DNA of 64,000 nucleotides from Lichenostomus cassidix (GCA_008360975.2 CM039193.1:12886501-12950500), one strand, 5' to 3'. Shown: positions 11,684 to 25,484, counted from the stretch's first letter. Notes: generated by a model from the letters alone, not told the origin. Translations and numbers: made by a program.

Positions 11684-14600
11684 CTGTAAATGTAAATGAG
11701 AAAGAAATAGTAATTAGCATGGTCTCCAGTAAATCCTTACACAAAAAATCAGGCAAGAATTTGGCTATCCAGGGCAGCTGGCATTCATAGCCCTTATCCA
11801 CACAGTGTTTAGTTACGACATAGGCAAAGATCCTTCACATTTTGTGCAAATGAGAACCTGTCATTGTGATGAATTCAGCACACAGCACGATTTTAAACTC
11901 TCCCACAACTCTGCTGTCCAGGGCACTTGTTCCTCTATATGCTTGAGTGAATTATATAGATGTATTATATACCTATATTTGAGATGCCATAGTGTGTGGC
12001 ATACACAGAACATGTGGCAGGGCAAAAAGACCCTGGAATTTCATAAATTCCTCTATTCCCATGAGTGCACAGCTTACTTCACGTGTTGTTAAAGAACCAC
12101 TTAAAGATAAAGAATGCACAGCCACAGTGAGCAACAGTGACCTGTCATATGTGATATTTACATCTTCCCATCCTAAAGGCTCTCTATTAATTCCAGTTCA
12201 GCTGGAGCCACAGAAGGCAGCAATTTCTGCTAAAGAAATTCTTCTGAGTTTACATCTTTGTACCGAATGGAACTGTGGGAGATTCCTTGAGAGCAATGAA
12301 ATGCTTGATGAGGCCTAACAGTGTCCAAATTTAGCATTGTACTTATTTAAATAAAAATACTGGTCTGTATAACAATATGCCTATTACACAGCTGATTGCA
12401 TCCACTGAATGCAATAAATGCACCTTTAAATCACTCATGTGGTCATTCAAACATCCCTTCTTAGCATGAACTTGCTGCTAATGTAGACTTTTTCTACAGG
12501 TTTACTATGTATCTTATACCTTGCAGAGCACAGCTTCCTATCCTTCCTCACCCATTTTTTTCAATTCTGAAGAAAGATAATATAATATCTTATGTATTTT
12601 TATTTAAGCATCTCAGTACACTAAGGTATTAAATACCAAACAAAAAAAAATCAAACTTGAAAGTCTAACACTATCTTACTTTGATATTTACAGTTTTCAC
12701 TACTAAATCTTTTTATTTTACTGGAGCGCATTTTTAAAGGCTTTGCTTAAATGGGTCTTTAGGAATTTGTCTGACACGAAGCAACTTGAGCAAGGCTGAA
12801 AAGTCAAAATCCTTTGTAAGAGGCAAAAAGAAGAGCACGCTTATCAGCTTCTGTAATTTTCTGCAAGTATAAACCAGGGTATGATATTATGGCAAGGTCA
12901 CAGGTAAAAAATTCCAGGTGAATTTATAGCGTCTCCATATGAATGATTGTATATGGGCAACTGTATCTGCCACATAGAAGATGGTTTCATAAATTAGTGG
13001 TTTTCCTAAAGCAATAAACCTCAGTGAGAGCAATAGAAGGTGATATGTTCTTGGCATCTCTTCATAAAGGAGGGATAACCAAAATAATAACAGTGGACAT
13101 ATTTTAACTATTATAGCATGACAAGGGAACAAGCTGTTGGCTAAATATCAGGTCTCAAGTATAATTGTCTGTGTTGATAAGTGCGGAATGACATCCAGGC
13201 AATGGAAGTCAGGTAAAGAAACAAATGTGGGTGGTATATTTCCCAGGAAAAAAGCATTTGCCTATTTGAGGCCTGCACAGGATCCAAGGGTAGTATTTTA
13301 TTGTGTTCTCTGCTATGTGTGAAACTGCGCAGTCCCTGCAGTATCTGAGAGATGCTACCACTTACAGCAGTATTGCCATTTTAAACCTTGAATTCTGTCT
13401 CTAAATCACAGATTCAGAAACAGAAAAACCTTTTTCTAACTGTTGTAAAACGTCTCGTGGAAGTCAAGTATTACAAAATCCAACCCCACCTTAGTCAGGA
13501 GAAACTGCCACTGACATCTGGGGAAGTTTAGTCAAGACAACAACTGCTGAAAATAGCTTATTGCTATTATTCATCTTCCTCAGCATAAAATCTGCTTCAT
13601 CCAGGCTGAGAGGATTCCAGGCCAGCAGGATTCTATTTCCAACCAATCATTTTATATCCCTGTGTGAATATTTTGTCATGTGCTGCCTCTGCAGGAATGG
13701 GTCCCAGGGGTGATTATGCTCTTGCAATTGCACAGTCTTTGTTTATGGCATAAGGGACTGGAAGTTATAACTCAAGTGATCTCACTAACCCAACTGCATT
13801 GCATGATATTGGTGCCTCCTGCAATAATCCTCTCTTGCAGTACATCCTGCAATATAAAATATACCTTCAAATAAAAAGTCCAAGATTCAGCAAGAGGATC
13901 ATATATTATTTGCACAGAAAACTAATTCTTAAAAAAACTTCTTTTCTGAATCAGTCTCACTCTGTTGCAGTACCTGTAATTCAGGCCTCCCACTCTCTCT
14001 AGGTTCTTATATTCAGACTTTATCCAAATCTTACAGATTACTTAGGAATAAAATCACTCTGAGATGGCTTTTCCTATCCAGCCATGCATAGCCAAGCTTT
14101 CATTTCTGCAGGTACCACAGCATTGTTCTTCCTCCTCAATACCAGTGAAACTTGCTCTCCCCACAGCTCCTTACAGGCAGCTCCAAAGACTGTTTCCATT
14201 GCTCCAAATTTTGCAAAGGAGCAACTCTTACTGTTTTGTCTTCTACCTTCTACTGATTGAGTGCACTGGGAGTGTTCCCTGTTATCTATCCTGAGCTGCA
14301 ATGTCTCTGTCACTGTGTTCTGATATCTGTGTGCAATCACCTGCTTCCTCTTCTCATCATCTGCAGCTTTTTTCCACCTGGGACAGTCCTGGATTTCCTC
14401 AGCACCTGGCCTAGTGGGATCCAGGTCACAGGACATGACTCCAATACACCTTATCAACATTGTTGTCATGCTTTTATGCATTATTTTTATCAAATTCTTG
14501 TTTAATTTAAAGTTTCAAGTTACTGTATATTGATCTAGAAAATAATTTGGTAAAACTTAATGTATTCAAATTAGAATTAAAATTGATAGGAGGAATTTTT

Positions 14601-15457
14601 TATGAGAGAATATTGGAAGGCACTCGCAAGTCAGCTTTTTCCTCCACCCACTTAGAAATCAGTAAATAAGAGCATGGCAGACAATTAAGAGAAAAGTATG
14701 ATATACAAATTTCTGCTCAGTACAGGTGCTGTCAAAATGTAGCTATTCCAAGGGCTGGCCTCTTTAGCAAAGGCTGTCTACAATATTGAGTTACAAGTTT
14801 GTTTGTCATTAAAAAAAAAATCCACCGGTAATTAAATAGAAAATAGTAATTTTCATTTGTAAATTAAACAGTAGTATAGTAAAACATTGGAATTTTATTG
14901 TAGAGTTGCCACCGACTTTGGAAAACTAAGTAGAGGAAAATATCAAGCAAATACTGGGTAGCAGAGAAGGAACCACTAGTCTGTTAGGCAGGTTTAAGTT
15001 CCTGCAATGTGCCACTTGCTTTAATTCCAGAAGGCACAGAACTGGGACAGGAAGAATCAGACATACACAGGAACCCTAAAGCCTTTTCATGCAATGTCAT
15101 GCAATTTTTCAGTATGATTTTTTTCTTGTCATTTTGCCTCATATTCTGACTATATTTCATGCTTTGATAACTTCACTGATTTTATAATTACATTGATTTT
15201 AATATGGACAGCATTTAATATTATCCTCTAGATCACACTGATTGAAAAAATGTGAAGATCAACCATATTTTAACATAGGTTTTAAAAATGGCACTTGATC
15301 TCAGACACTACAGAGCTAAAATTCCTGAGAAAAATGTATGAAATAATGGAGCTGTGTAAGTATAAACAATAACAACATATTAAATTAGTTATGGTATATT
15401 TTAGGCATTATACTGAATATAAATTTTATATATACATGTACACCGTTTGTGTATTAC
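11684..15457 (-). other. CACNA2D3: CACNA2D3 intron E-F
   Basis: A 3,774-bp GT-AG intron. I see nothing recognisable in it: no CR1, no tandem array and no credible coding exon. An open frame of 139 codons at 14074-14493 (minus) has no family motif and is treated as chance. Confidence 0.85.
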
Positions 15458-15538
15458 CTTGTATTTTGGAATAGTTTTTAAAAGCTCTTTAACTGGAACG
15501 TCTGTGCCAACTACTCCCAGGAGAATTCCTTTAGACCT
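15458..15538 (-). CDS. CACNA2D3: CACNA2D3 exon E: Cache domain core
   Basis: This 81-nt exon encodes 27 residues from RSKGILLGVVGTDV to TIPKYK. GILLGVVGTDVPV is the strand-turn segment typical of alpha2delta Cache domains, and ELLKTIPKYK is the helix that follows. The acceptor is attttcag/AGG and the donor is AAG/gtaata. It is phase 0 at both ends. It directly continues exon D (NET then RSKG) and runs into exon F (KYK then LGIHGY), giving an unbroken Cache domain over exons D-F. Confidence 0.97.
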
Positions 15539-16323
15539 CTGAAAATAACAATAAGAGATGCACTCAGAACCACAACATTAATAAACATTCTCACCACTTA
15601 TTTCACCTTGCAGCTACACTGCAGAAGTGAATAGATAACAGACAAATAATTTAAAAAGTGGGGAAGGCAGACACTGGTACAACTCAGCTGATCAAGCAGT
15701 AATTTAATCAATAATATTGCTCCTTTCTGCTTTATTTACAATTCACATAGAAAAGGCATGCAAGGTTTTGATAGCTGGCGAGTCCCTCTACAGAAATTTT
15801 TCACATGCAAATAGGTTTTAAATTAAAAACTACTGTTCAAAACATATTACTCCCTTCTTTCCCAATTTCTCCTGCCATTTGTAAACAAAAGAAAAAGATG
15901 AAGCTTTAAGGGGAATGTACACTTAACTTTCTTTAATAATCTGTTAAATTATTAAAGATAAACAGATATATACATAATATTCATTAAAGTGACTAAATTC
16001 TGAGTTATATGAGTGCAAAAAGTAAAATTATATAGATTATTTGCTATGAAAAAGTAACACAGAAGTAAGAAAGCCCTAAGGCCTAAGTGTCATCTGAGAT
16101 TTTCTCTTAGACATAGGGTTTCATCATTTTACCCTGGTTTCTAGAGTGTGGGAATTTGGGATTATTTGTCCACATTTTTGTGCTAATAAAGGGATACTAA
16201 CTACAGATAAAATAAGAAGAAAAGAAAAAATGTTAGAGTTGGCTAAAATCTTATTAGATCTCTGAAAGCAACTTCATATCAGTCACACCATTATCACATG
16301 ACAGAAATAATCTGAGTACTTAC
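15539..16323 (-). other. CACNA2D3: CACNA2D3 intron D-E
   Basis: A 785-bp GT-AG intron, the shortest in the window. AT-rich and featureless to me. Confidence 0.9.
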
Positions 16324-16395
16324 AGTCTCATTTTGCTTACTAAATACTGGCATGGCAACAGTTGTCATCAACACCAATCCCTGATCATCAGCAAG
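16324..16395 (-). CDS. CACNA2D3: CACNA2D3 exon D: start of first Cache domain
   Basis: This 72-nt exon encodes 24 residues from LADDQGLVLMTT to KQNET. It begins the first Cache-like domain, an extracellular small-ligand-sensor fold shared with bacterial chemoreceptors. VLMTTVAMPVFS is the first central beta strand. The last three residues, NET, form an N-glycosylation sequon, consistent with the heavily glycosylated alpha2 part of the protein. The acceptor is caaatatag/CTT, with a poor pyrimidine tract, and the donor is ACT/gtaagt. Both boundaries are phase 0. It lies only 785 bp from exon E, the shortest intron in the window. Confidence 0.97.
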
Positions 16396-19300
16396 CTATA
16401 TTTGAAAAAGAAATACTGTCTCTGAGAACGAAGGATCAATTACAGACACACGATTGCATTTGCCAATTACATTACTTCCATTTTCAGTGAGGCAAGGCAC
16501 TTTATCCAAATGACACTGATGTGGTTGGACCTGCAGTCAGTGCAGCCCAGCCCAGCCCCATCCCAGCACCTCCAGTGCCAGGAAAGGTGCCTCATCCTCA
16601 TTCCTTCTGTCATGGGAGGGAGAAGGGGCTGAGATGTGGTTGGGGAAGCAGCATGGGCAGCAGCAAAGCAGCCGCAGCTCTGCTGTGCATCCCTCCAGCT
16701 CAGCTCTGCCAAAATTGCCTCGGGCTGTTTTCTCCCAGGAAAGAGGTCATGGGCTGTATGTGCTTTGTTCTGATCCAGAATGAGATCTCCTCAGCTCACA
16801 CAGTGGCACAAAGGGTGACAGCCAGGAAGGACCCCAGGAGCACCTTTGCTCCAGCTGGTTTCAGTTTGCTGGACAAAGAGGTGGCAGGAAGCATTAGTTG
16901 ATTCTGCATGTTAGGTCTCAATGCATTTTTTCAATTTAGGCAGAAAACAGATCTCATGACATCAGTTCCATTCTAGAGAAGCATGTAGGATGCTCATCAC
17001 TAGCAAGGACAGCAGAATGCTCAGACTGTGTCTCCTCCCTGCTCACAGCCTCTGGCCAGGCTGACCCTCTGCCCTGAGGCAGACACCGATGGGCTCCAGA
17101 CCAGCACTGCTCTGTGCCTGCAGATCTACACCAGTAACGTGTGAAGGACAACTCAAGCAGGGGGTGGAGAGTTACTGTTCAACTCTTCCTGTCCCCAGGG
17201 ATAGATGTTTAAAGCTGAAGAGGTTTATCCAGCATTTAAAAGTGTGACACAGACAGTTATGACCTCAAGTGGAGATTTTGTAGAACACAAATTCTGCTTT
17301 GCTGCGCCTGTGTTCAGCCAAATGGATACAGCAATTGGGATGATCTTCCTGAGCAATACTGCAGGTGACAGTCATGCCCAGCTGGGACTGTGACAGTCTC
17401 CTACCACTCTTCCTCTCAGTATTATGTTTTCTGCACTCAGATAGAACTTCTAATATTTTTTTTTTTCTTTTTAGAATTTTTGCAATTTATTTTTTGTTTG
17501 GTTTGTGTTTACAAAGGCTTTATTATAATGAAGCAATAGCAACTGGCTCCCTGCATTTTCAGAAAACAATTCTTACGTTATGATAAAGATACTTTATGAA
17601 GCATATTTCACATTAACAAATCAGACAAAATCTAGGAAATTACATGTCTTGCAGCTCTCAATCTGCTTCAGGAAGATTTCAGTTTCCCAAACAGGTTTAT
17701 CTTCTGAGGCATGGCACTATCTCATGGTGAGAAGGAATGTTTGCAGACATTAGGCAGGACCACAGATGGGGTTTAGAGTCAAGAAGGTTTACATCTGATA
17801 AGGAATCACTAAGCATATGAGGCAGAACAAACTTATGATCATATTTCCTTTTTTTTGTTTGTTTTCCTTGTTAGCTAGAAGAGATAATTTTAACCCCAAT
17901 ATAATCCTTGATTTATCAAGAAATAGTAAGTCATTAAACAAACAAGGGGAAAAAAAAAATTGGCAAAATTTATGGGTTCAAAGATTACACCTGAAACTCA
18001 AATGCAGCCAAATTAATGTAGGGATTTCCTCTCCTTGGCCAGAGTAGTACAGTCAAGCACACTGCCATGATTTGTGTGGAGGGGAGCCCAGGAAGTGCAA
18101 AAGCATTCTGCTGATTACAAGGTGACATTTTGGAGCACTTAGAGATTTTGTGTGATTGCCCAGGGCGGTTGTTCTCTGACATCCTGTTTTTGTCAAGTAC
18201 CAGGACAGTATTACTTTACGAGTCTACTCGTTCTCAAGATATTACTAAAAACAATTTAATGGATAGGGTGAAGCCAAGGGACTGTCAGTAGAGTTTTAGG
18301 GTGTTTGAAATTCTTTACATGGAGAAAAAAGCCATGGTCTGGAGTTCCTGGGAAATTCTGAAATAACTGTTCATTAACTCTCAGGCCGAGTACTGGAGCA
18401 GGCAAGAGTGATTGCCCTGTAATTTTGTTATCTACGAGTACCAACTGGAGCTGGCAGCTGCAATCATTTCTATAGAATTGCAACCCTGTAATCCAGCCTG
18501 TTTGATTTTTTATTTGGTTGGCAGATGAACAGGTTGTTGGCCACTTCCATAACTGGAGTCAGCAAATAACTGCATGAGCAGGAACTCATATTTGCAATGT
18601 TTTACTGAGTCACTGCTCATCATACTGTAGTTTCTATCTAGTCTAAAATGATGAATGAAGGAGACAGCATCAGTGATTTGCCCCAGAAGGTTCTTCTGTT
18701 GGAAAGCCATGGGGGGGTAAAAGTTTTAGGTGAGAAACTGTCCAAGGGCTATGGACATTCAATTTGAGAAAATGCTTAGCCAATAATAACAAACCTTTTA
18801 AAAAAAATATCTCAAGACTGAGGAAAAAATGCATTTCCAGGCTAAATGTCTCTTGGCTGCTCAGAATAAAGAAACAGAACTTGCTCACTGAGAAATGTAC
18901 AGATCTCTTATAATTGGAGAAAAAGGCCTTTTAGAAATAGATTCAACTACAACAGTTTTCCCTTTAATTCCTTGCTGTACACGATTATCCCCTACAGAAC
19001 AACTCCAAGCAGATCTTCACAAAGAAGAAATAAAAACCATCCTTTCAGAGTTAAGCCACTTAGAGTTTAGCCTCCCATCCAGCACTAGCATCCAACTCCA
19101 GGGCAAAGACTAAGGCAGGCTCCAGAATTGAACCAGACACACATATACAGGGAAGAATAGAGCTTTTCTTAGGTGTTTCCATTATGGAAAGAGGAATTTG
19201 AGAAACATCTATGCAATATTTTCCTTGGGACTGTATAGTCAAGAAGAGTTCCAGTGGGTTGTCCAGAATTTCTGACACACCTGCCCAACCCACCCTCCTT

Positions 19301-22300
19301 TCTCCTTTCCCCACTCTATTGATTTGCTTCACAAGAAGTTGTCTTCTGTGACCACTGCACTTTTCTGTGCTGGTCAGAGTCATGAGGCAGGCTGGAAGCA
19401 TCAAAGAATTGGAATCTGTGCTTTTTATGGACTAAAAGAATAAGAAATAGCTGTTATTTTGGCATAGATTGAAATTATGGTCTGGGACAATATAGGAATT
19501 TGTGTGTCTTAAGTTAAAGAGACATTTCTGTGTTTAGCACATGGATAGTAAATGAAAAAAAAAAGCCCTTATATTGTAAAATAGTTACTTGGAGTTTGTA
19601 AATTGCTGATTCAAAAATGTTATTAAAAGTCAGTTAGCTTGTTGAGGAATGTGAGAGAGAAATTTGGAAACTACGTTTAAGATTGCAATTAGCACGTAAG
19701 TGAAAATTTTAATGTGGTTTTCTGAATGGAAACCAAATATAGATTACAAAACTGGAAGATAATAGTATCTCATCAGGAGGAAATAGAGCCAAAGAAATGC
19801 TAAATCAAGCTGTTTATGATTATTTTGTACTCCATTAGATCCAGCTTAACTACTATAATTTAATAAAAGTGGTAAAATCTCTAGTCATGCACCTCAGTGA
19901 CACAGCAGCTTGGCAAATTTTCTGTTTTCTATTCCCAGTGAGAGCTAATTCAGCTCTTAAAAGTATAAGGTAACTGATGCAGGGAATGATAAACGATGCT
20001 CCCAAAAGGCTGAAAGGTGATAGCATCAAGATATAAGGAGGGCACAGCACTACTTACATAAGTTAAGGATAACACAGAAAGAGAGAAGAAAGCTGTTCAG
20101 GAACTTTTGAGCAACAAATATCATCAAACCATTTCTATATGGAGGAGGTATGGTTCCATTCGCAAGAGAATCATTAAAAGAAAAATCTTAAATGTTCCTA
20201 AACACAACTCTCTGCTTCTGGTTTGTGTGCCTAATTTATTCACTTCTACCTCTTCATTCAAGCTAAGTAGAACAAAACATCACAGCAGGAGGAGGGCAAA
20301 AGCTTTTGAGTCCTGCTGTGTTCACTCAAGAAGGCAAGTAAAGCTTTCCTACTAGGAAACAAAACACCTTTTTGAACTATTAAGGAAAAATGGCTTTTGC
20401 TCTTCAATGCATACAAAAAGCTGTTTTACATAACTGTTTCAAAGATAAAGGTCATTTTGGAAATCAAATAAGCAAATTTGAAAAGTGGTAAACTTGAGTT
20501 ATTGTTTTATCTTACTGCTATTCTCACAGCCCTGTGGGATGGCTACCTAAAAACATGCATAAGAGAAACATAGAGGACAAGTAAAATTCATATGAATTTG
20601 TTTCATTTGTCTGGTAATAGTTCTTCCTTTTAGACACATTACCTCTTCCTAAGCATATTTTGTTCTGAAAGTAACATCACCACATTAAATCAATGTCTCT
20701 GTTGCCTGAAATTATGGTGAGTTTTTTGTTTGGGTTTTTTTTTTGGGGGGGGGGTGGTTTGATATGGTTTTGTGGTATTTTCTATTTTAAATATAGGGTG
20801 TATCACAAAGACCTTTTCAAGACAAATATAATGGTGTAACAGACCATATCCACCTTAAACTCAGCATTCTTCACTTCACCTGCTCTCCAGGTCTGAATTT
20901 GAAACCGTTTGACTAAGAGCAGATGGTGTAACAGTAATGAGTTTAATTGTTATTTAACTGCTGTAGACAGTTGAAAACCTACAGATCTTCAAAATCAATA
21001 CCTAATCACCACAGAACACTGCCTAAATACTGAAAAGTCTGAAGCCAAAGTGTTCCACATATAAGAGAAAACACATTTCATCAAGATGGTGAACTATTTA
21101 TAATAGATATGAAATAGTAAAGGTAAACTTGAAATGCCACATTTTTCTTTCAGATCACTCGGAGATTAAAGTGAGCATGTTTAGAGAGACATGACTGTTT
21201 GAAATGTTTATAGAGAAAACATTTGCAAGATGATACATAGATTCCAACAAAAATACAGTGCAAGTTCAGACACCATATGGCAAAACAGTGACTAAAGGCA
21301 TGCACCAGCCCAGTGCTGCTTCCCCTCACCTTGCAGAGAGCAAGAGAGATTCTCTTGGTTTGTTCATAAGCTGTCAGGCCATGCTTATTAAAATGCTTAT
21401 TAAAAGGCATTTTTCTTGTCTGAAGTTATCAAAAGCCCTGGAAGATTACCTATACCTGTCCTGCTTCCAAACCCACTCCTTTGTTCCCACTCCTCTCCTC
21501 TTTGCACAAAAGTAGTGCACAGTCAACCAGACTCTAGTCAGTTACGAATGCATAAAAAATATGTGGCTTTAGCTCTGCATTTGTTTGATCAAGGGGCAAA
21601 CACACCAAAAATTGGCAATTTCGACCATTTATGGAAATTGTGTTATTTTTCACTAACCTCAAACTTGAGTAAATTGTACCAGAATATTATTTAACAGCTC
21701 AGAATTCTGGCCTCCAGAGCAGGTAATACAGTACCACATGGCACAATGTGACAAACAGCCTGACCAGTTGTACTTTCTGCCCCAGCACATCACAGTCTGA
21801 CTCTCTCTTCTCTCTGCAAAGTGTTAAGAAAAGCATTTGGCACAAACGTTTGGACAAGCAGGTGAGTATGAAAAAGGCAAAGTTAGCTAGTCTAGCCGCT
21901 CTTTTGGTCCTTCTACTTTTCCAGAAAGCTGTACACAAAATATTTCTTGAAACCATCTATTTCAAGAAGAAAAAAAGCAAAACAAAACAAACCAATACCA
22001 ACATCTTTTGGTACCATGTTCTGCAACTATCAAAGCAAGATTAAACTACAGACCTAGTCCAGTGTTATAAAATAGCATATGACCTGCAGGTTTGAAATGG
22101 AATTTTCTGAGCTCTACGAGCAAGGGATCTTCAAGTATTTGTTGTATCATAAAAATAAAACCTCCCATAGTCATATTTGTTACTTTTTAAACTAAAAAGT
22201 GGCTGAGATACATTAGTTAAGTTCTAAGTTCTGTGGATGCCCTCACCATTCTTCAACAGCTATTAAATGAAAGATCACTTCACTAATAGCTTTCATTAGA

Positions 22301-23124
22301 AACTGAATTTTTGTCATCATCCATGAATGTTAATAACAGTGATGTCAAACTGACTAATAGCTGTGACATTTCTTATTGAAGGTGCTTTACCAAGAACAGT
22401 AAGAACAACTCGGACAAGTGAGGGTTACAATTTCCCAGCATATTCTATTCCTCTTTTCATTTTAATACTTTTTTACCAAAAGCACAAACCAGCATGTATA
22501 TTTTCTAGTTTCTGGAAGCTTTGATTATATTTGTGAAATATATAAGGACAGTGCAACAGGCATCAAGCAATCCTTAAGTTTGCCCCGATGGCTGTGCTGT
22601 CCTGGCGTGCAGTGCTGACTCTGGTAACACCATATCGATGCAGAAGTGGTTTAAAGGCAAGAGCAAGTTATATGAAAAGTATGCAACCTGTTAGAGAAGT
22701 CAGATGCTGAATGTTCAGGGGTGTGTTGGTAGATACAGTGGGGAGCAGTGAAAGGGTAGCAGCTCTGCCCTGGCTTTTGCAATCTCTGCAACAGATCCAG
22801 AAATGTTTCACATGGAGCTATAAAGTGGGGGTTTTTTGGTTTTTTTTTAAACCCTACTATTATTTCAAATTGCTGACAAAATAGCCTCCCTGTTGTTTCC
22901 AAGCTGCAGGCTGCTCCATGCCTGGCATGTTAAAATAGCTGATTTGTTTGCAAAGCTGCTCTCAGCAGGTCCCTCAATTCAGGGACCTTCCTGGGCTCAG
23001 CTCAGAGCCTCTGTGACAGTGAAGTGTTCCACTGATCACCAACTGTACCGTACTCACACCACCATGGAAACGTGAAGCACTGGTGACTACTTGGAATGGC
23101 TAGGATTTGAGTAAAATATTTTAC
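16396..23124 (-). other. CACNA2D3: CACNA2D3 intron C-D
   Basis: A 6,729-bp GT-AG intron. It contains G/T tracts near 20718-20775, a short doubled 12-mer near 21381-21404, and a moderately GC-rich block (16510-16900) in which I recognise no element. No credible exon was seen. Confidence 0.85.
20718..20775. repeat. G/T-rich tract with a run of ten G
   Basis: T-rich and G-rich blocks alternate: GTTTTTTGTTTGGG, a run of T, then a G run broken once by T, then GGTTTG. Almost no C or A across the core. Confidence 0.9.
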
Positions 23125-23142
23125 CTTTTGTGCCTGAGGGAG
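23125..23142 (-). CDS. CACNA2D3: CACNA2D3 exon C: 18-nt microexon (LPQAQK)
   Basis: Six codons, CTC CCT CAG GCA CAA AAG, encode LPQAQK. They are flanked by a strong pyrimidine-rich acceptor (tctgttttgttgttttccag) and a weaker donor (AAAG/gtaaaa). I recall the same six residues between IDST and L(A/T)DDQG in mammalian alpha2delta-3, which is the main reason to call so short an exon. Length 18 and phase 0 on both sides make it skippable without a frameshift. A TGC lies 25-27 nt upstream of the exon (23167-23169), the type of element used by the neuronal splicing factor SRRM4; that link is inference. The nearest exons are 6.7 and 19.2 kb away, so recognition probably depends on flanking enhancers. 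Confidence 0.93.
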
Positions 23143-25258
23143 CTGGAAAACAACAAAACAGAACAAGCAATTATACATTAAATTAATTTGAACAGCCACT
23201 GTAGCTGCTGTATTAATAAAAGCATAAGCATAGTATAAAACAAAATATAAAGGAAGGAAACTAGAGGAACTAGGTTTACATTGCCAATTGATTCAACTTA
23301 TCGAGGGCTTAGTCACTGACTTTATGATTGGACAGATTCTCTACTAGGAACCACAAAAGGACCATGCAATTTGTTAAATACCACCACACCAAGAGAGGGA
23401 TTGTTTTCTCATCAGATATGGTATCACACCTGAACTGTGAAGTAGTTCCATCTTCCTGTACACAAATATAATTCAACATAAAGACAATTTTAGTTTTAAA
23501 TGAAACTGACATTAGGAGAAGATTATCTTATTAAAGTAGAAGGTTGTGTCCTCCATGACAGAGGAAAGAAAAACAAAATGGGAATAGAAAGTTAGTAACT
23601 GCTTATGCAAACATTAAAATACATGCATAGTATACATTAAGATATGCATAGAACAATACATTTCTGTGCTGTAAACACAAGTATGATTACATGTGCATAT
23701 ATGCAAATCAAATACAAGTGCTGATGCATATATGCATATTTGTACCACAGAGATGTTCTCAGACAAGATCAGCCATACCTGGTTGTGTGCACAGTATTTA
23801 CTGTGAGCAACAACTCACGTATAAAGGCACTGAGAGCAGGCAGCAGACTCCATCACACAGAAAAGACCTTATTTATCAAGAGTTGAAAGATGGGTTCTGT
23901 TTTCACTTTAGAAAAAAGAAAACCCATTGTAGGGGAGGAAGTCAGAAAACCAAACTGTTATAGGCACAATACAGTTTTCCCTTTTTCTGAATTCTTCTCC
24001 TCCTACTCCATACTTGGGGAGAAATTCACTCACAATGCAGTTTAGCCTTGTGCTAAGTCCACCTCCTCAGAAAATTTGTTTCTCCAACACAAATTTTTTC
24101 TTTAAAGGCATCAGCTGAACACAGAAACAGACAAGTGAATCAATGCCAAATGCAAAAAGACCTTCAGGATCTCTAGTGAGCTTCTGACTGACCTTTTTCC
24201 CTTCCTCTGAACAAAACCAAACAAAAAAAGAAAAAGCAACTTGCACACAGCTCTCTGCTAAGAGCTAATAGCCACATGGCATATTTCATGAAAAAGAATT
24301 GTCACATGATCTCTAATTCACAAATACTGGGAGCAAACAGCCACAATTCCTCCATTTCCACCATAAAAAATATAACAAAATTCATGGCAGGAAGAATTGC
24401 TGCAAGTAAAATTCTTTCATCCTAAAACTTGAATGTTTCATATCAAAATACAAACCATGATCAGATTAAAGTATGACCTATACATGTTTCTAAAAATGCC
24501 CGAGTTTTTTAAATAATTTATTATATTGAACACTATAAAGGTGTTGCTGCAGAAATTGCAGATACCTTTGAACACTAAATACATGACCAAAATCCTGTAT
24601 AACAGGTTAGAGCAGTTAAAGCCCTTCTGAAAGTTTAACTACTCGTTAGTCTTTGACTTGGTTAATTACTTTGACTTTGAGAAGTGGAAACTTTTTCTTT
24701 TTTACATTCAAACAAGAGGAGAAAGTTGTAGTATATTTGGTTGGTTTTTTTAAATTTCCCAAATACAATCAGGTGCCTGTAAATTTGGTTATATTTTGCC
24801 AAGTAAGGGATTTATAGTCAGATTGAAGTGACAATTTTCTATTAACTACACACAAACTAGATGCTTCACACTTTGTCTATAAAGTGATCTATATTGCTTT
24901 TACTCAAATTATTTTCAAGACCATATTAATAAGCATTTACAAACCAGAGTTCTGTATTATCTGTTGCTGAATTCAGTTAGTCCATCCAATTTATAGCCTT
25001 TTATAGAATCAAGAATATTTCCATTCTCTGAAATATTAGTAGTCACAAACTTTATTAAGAATAATAAGGCCAGCAGATGGGATCTACATTCCATCATGCT
25101 TTTTCCTGAGCTGGAATTATTGACACCTTTCACCTCAGCTTAAAAATCAAGGTCTTTACTCAAAAGAGAAAAAGAAAAAAAAATCTGTCTTTGTTTCCCT
25201 GAGATAAATCTTCATCCTGTTGCTGATTTGAACCTTGGCTGTTACAAGGCCCTATATG

Positions 25259-25484
25259 TCAGCAATTCAGTTTAATATTTGCTACAAATTCCTTTGAAAT
25301 AAACTGTGAAGTTTTGTCTGACATTACCCCTTCTGGGAGGCCATAGGAAACAAATAATTTTCCTAACAATAACAGTAATAGTCCTCTGGTCTGCCCCTGT
25401 ATTGAGCAGTGTAAGAAGTGCCTGTCTGTGTGCAAAAGCCAGCAGGTGCCTCTGATTCCTGTGGTTTGCCTCACTCCCTGCCAA
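25259..25484 (-). mobile_element. Endogenous retrovirus remnant: integrase core fragment
   Basis: A minus-strand frame contains YGLPEGVMSD at 25316-25345, followed by QF and KEF residues. This resembles the retroviral integrase core around the second catalytic Asp (pattern G-x-P-x-x-x-x-SD-x-x-x-x-F). A neighbouring frame (25272-25484) carries LLAFAHRQA, resembling the stretch that precedes this block, so at least one frameshift separates the two parts. Only this short part of pol is recognisable. I found no LTRs, primer site, gag or env around it, and the GC-richer flank at 25480-25960 could be further pol sequence but shows no motif. The class (gamma-like or ERV-L-like) cannot be decided here. 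It is non-functional. Confidence 0.55.

Noticed and set aside
14074..14493. 139-codon open frame on the minus strand
   Set aside because: No family motif, no splice-flanked structure fitting CACNA2D3, and the opposite strand is also open. The neighbouring exons E and F already join without it.
18895..19113. 72-codon plus-strand frame with a protein-like composition
   Set aside because: I could not tie it to any family. It is short and has no splice or promoter context.
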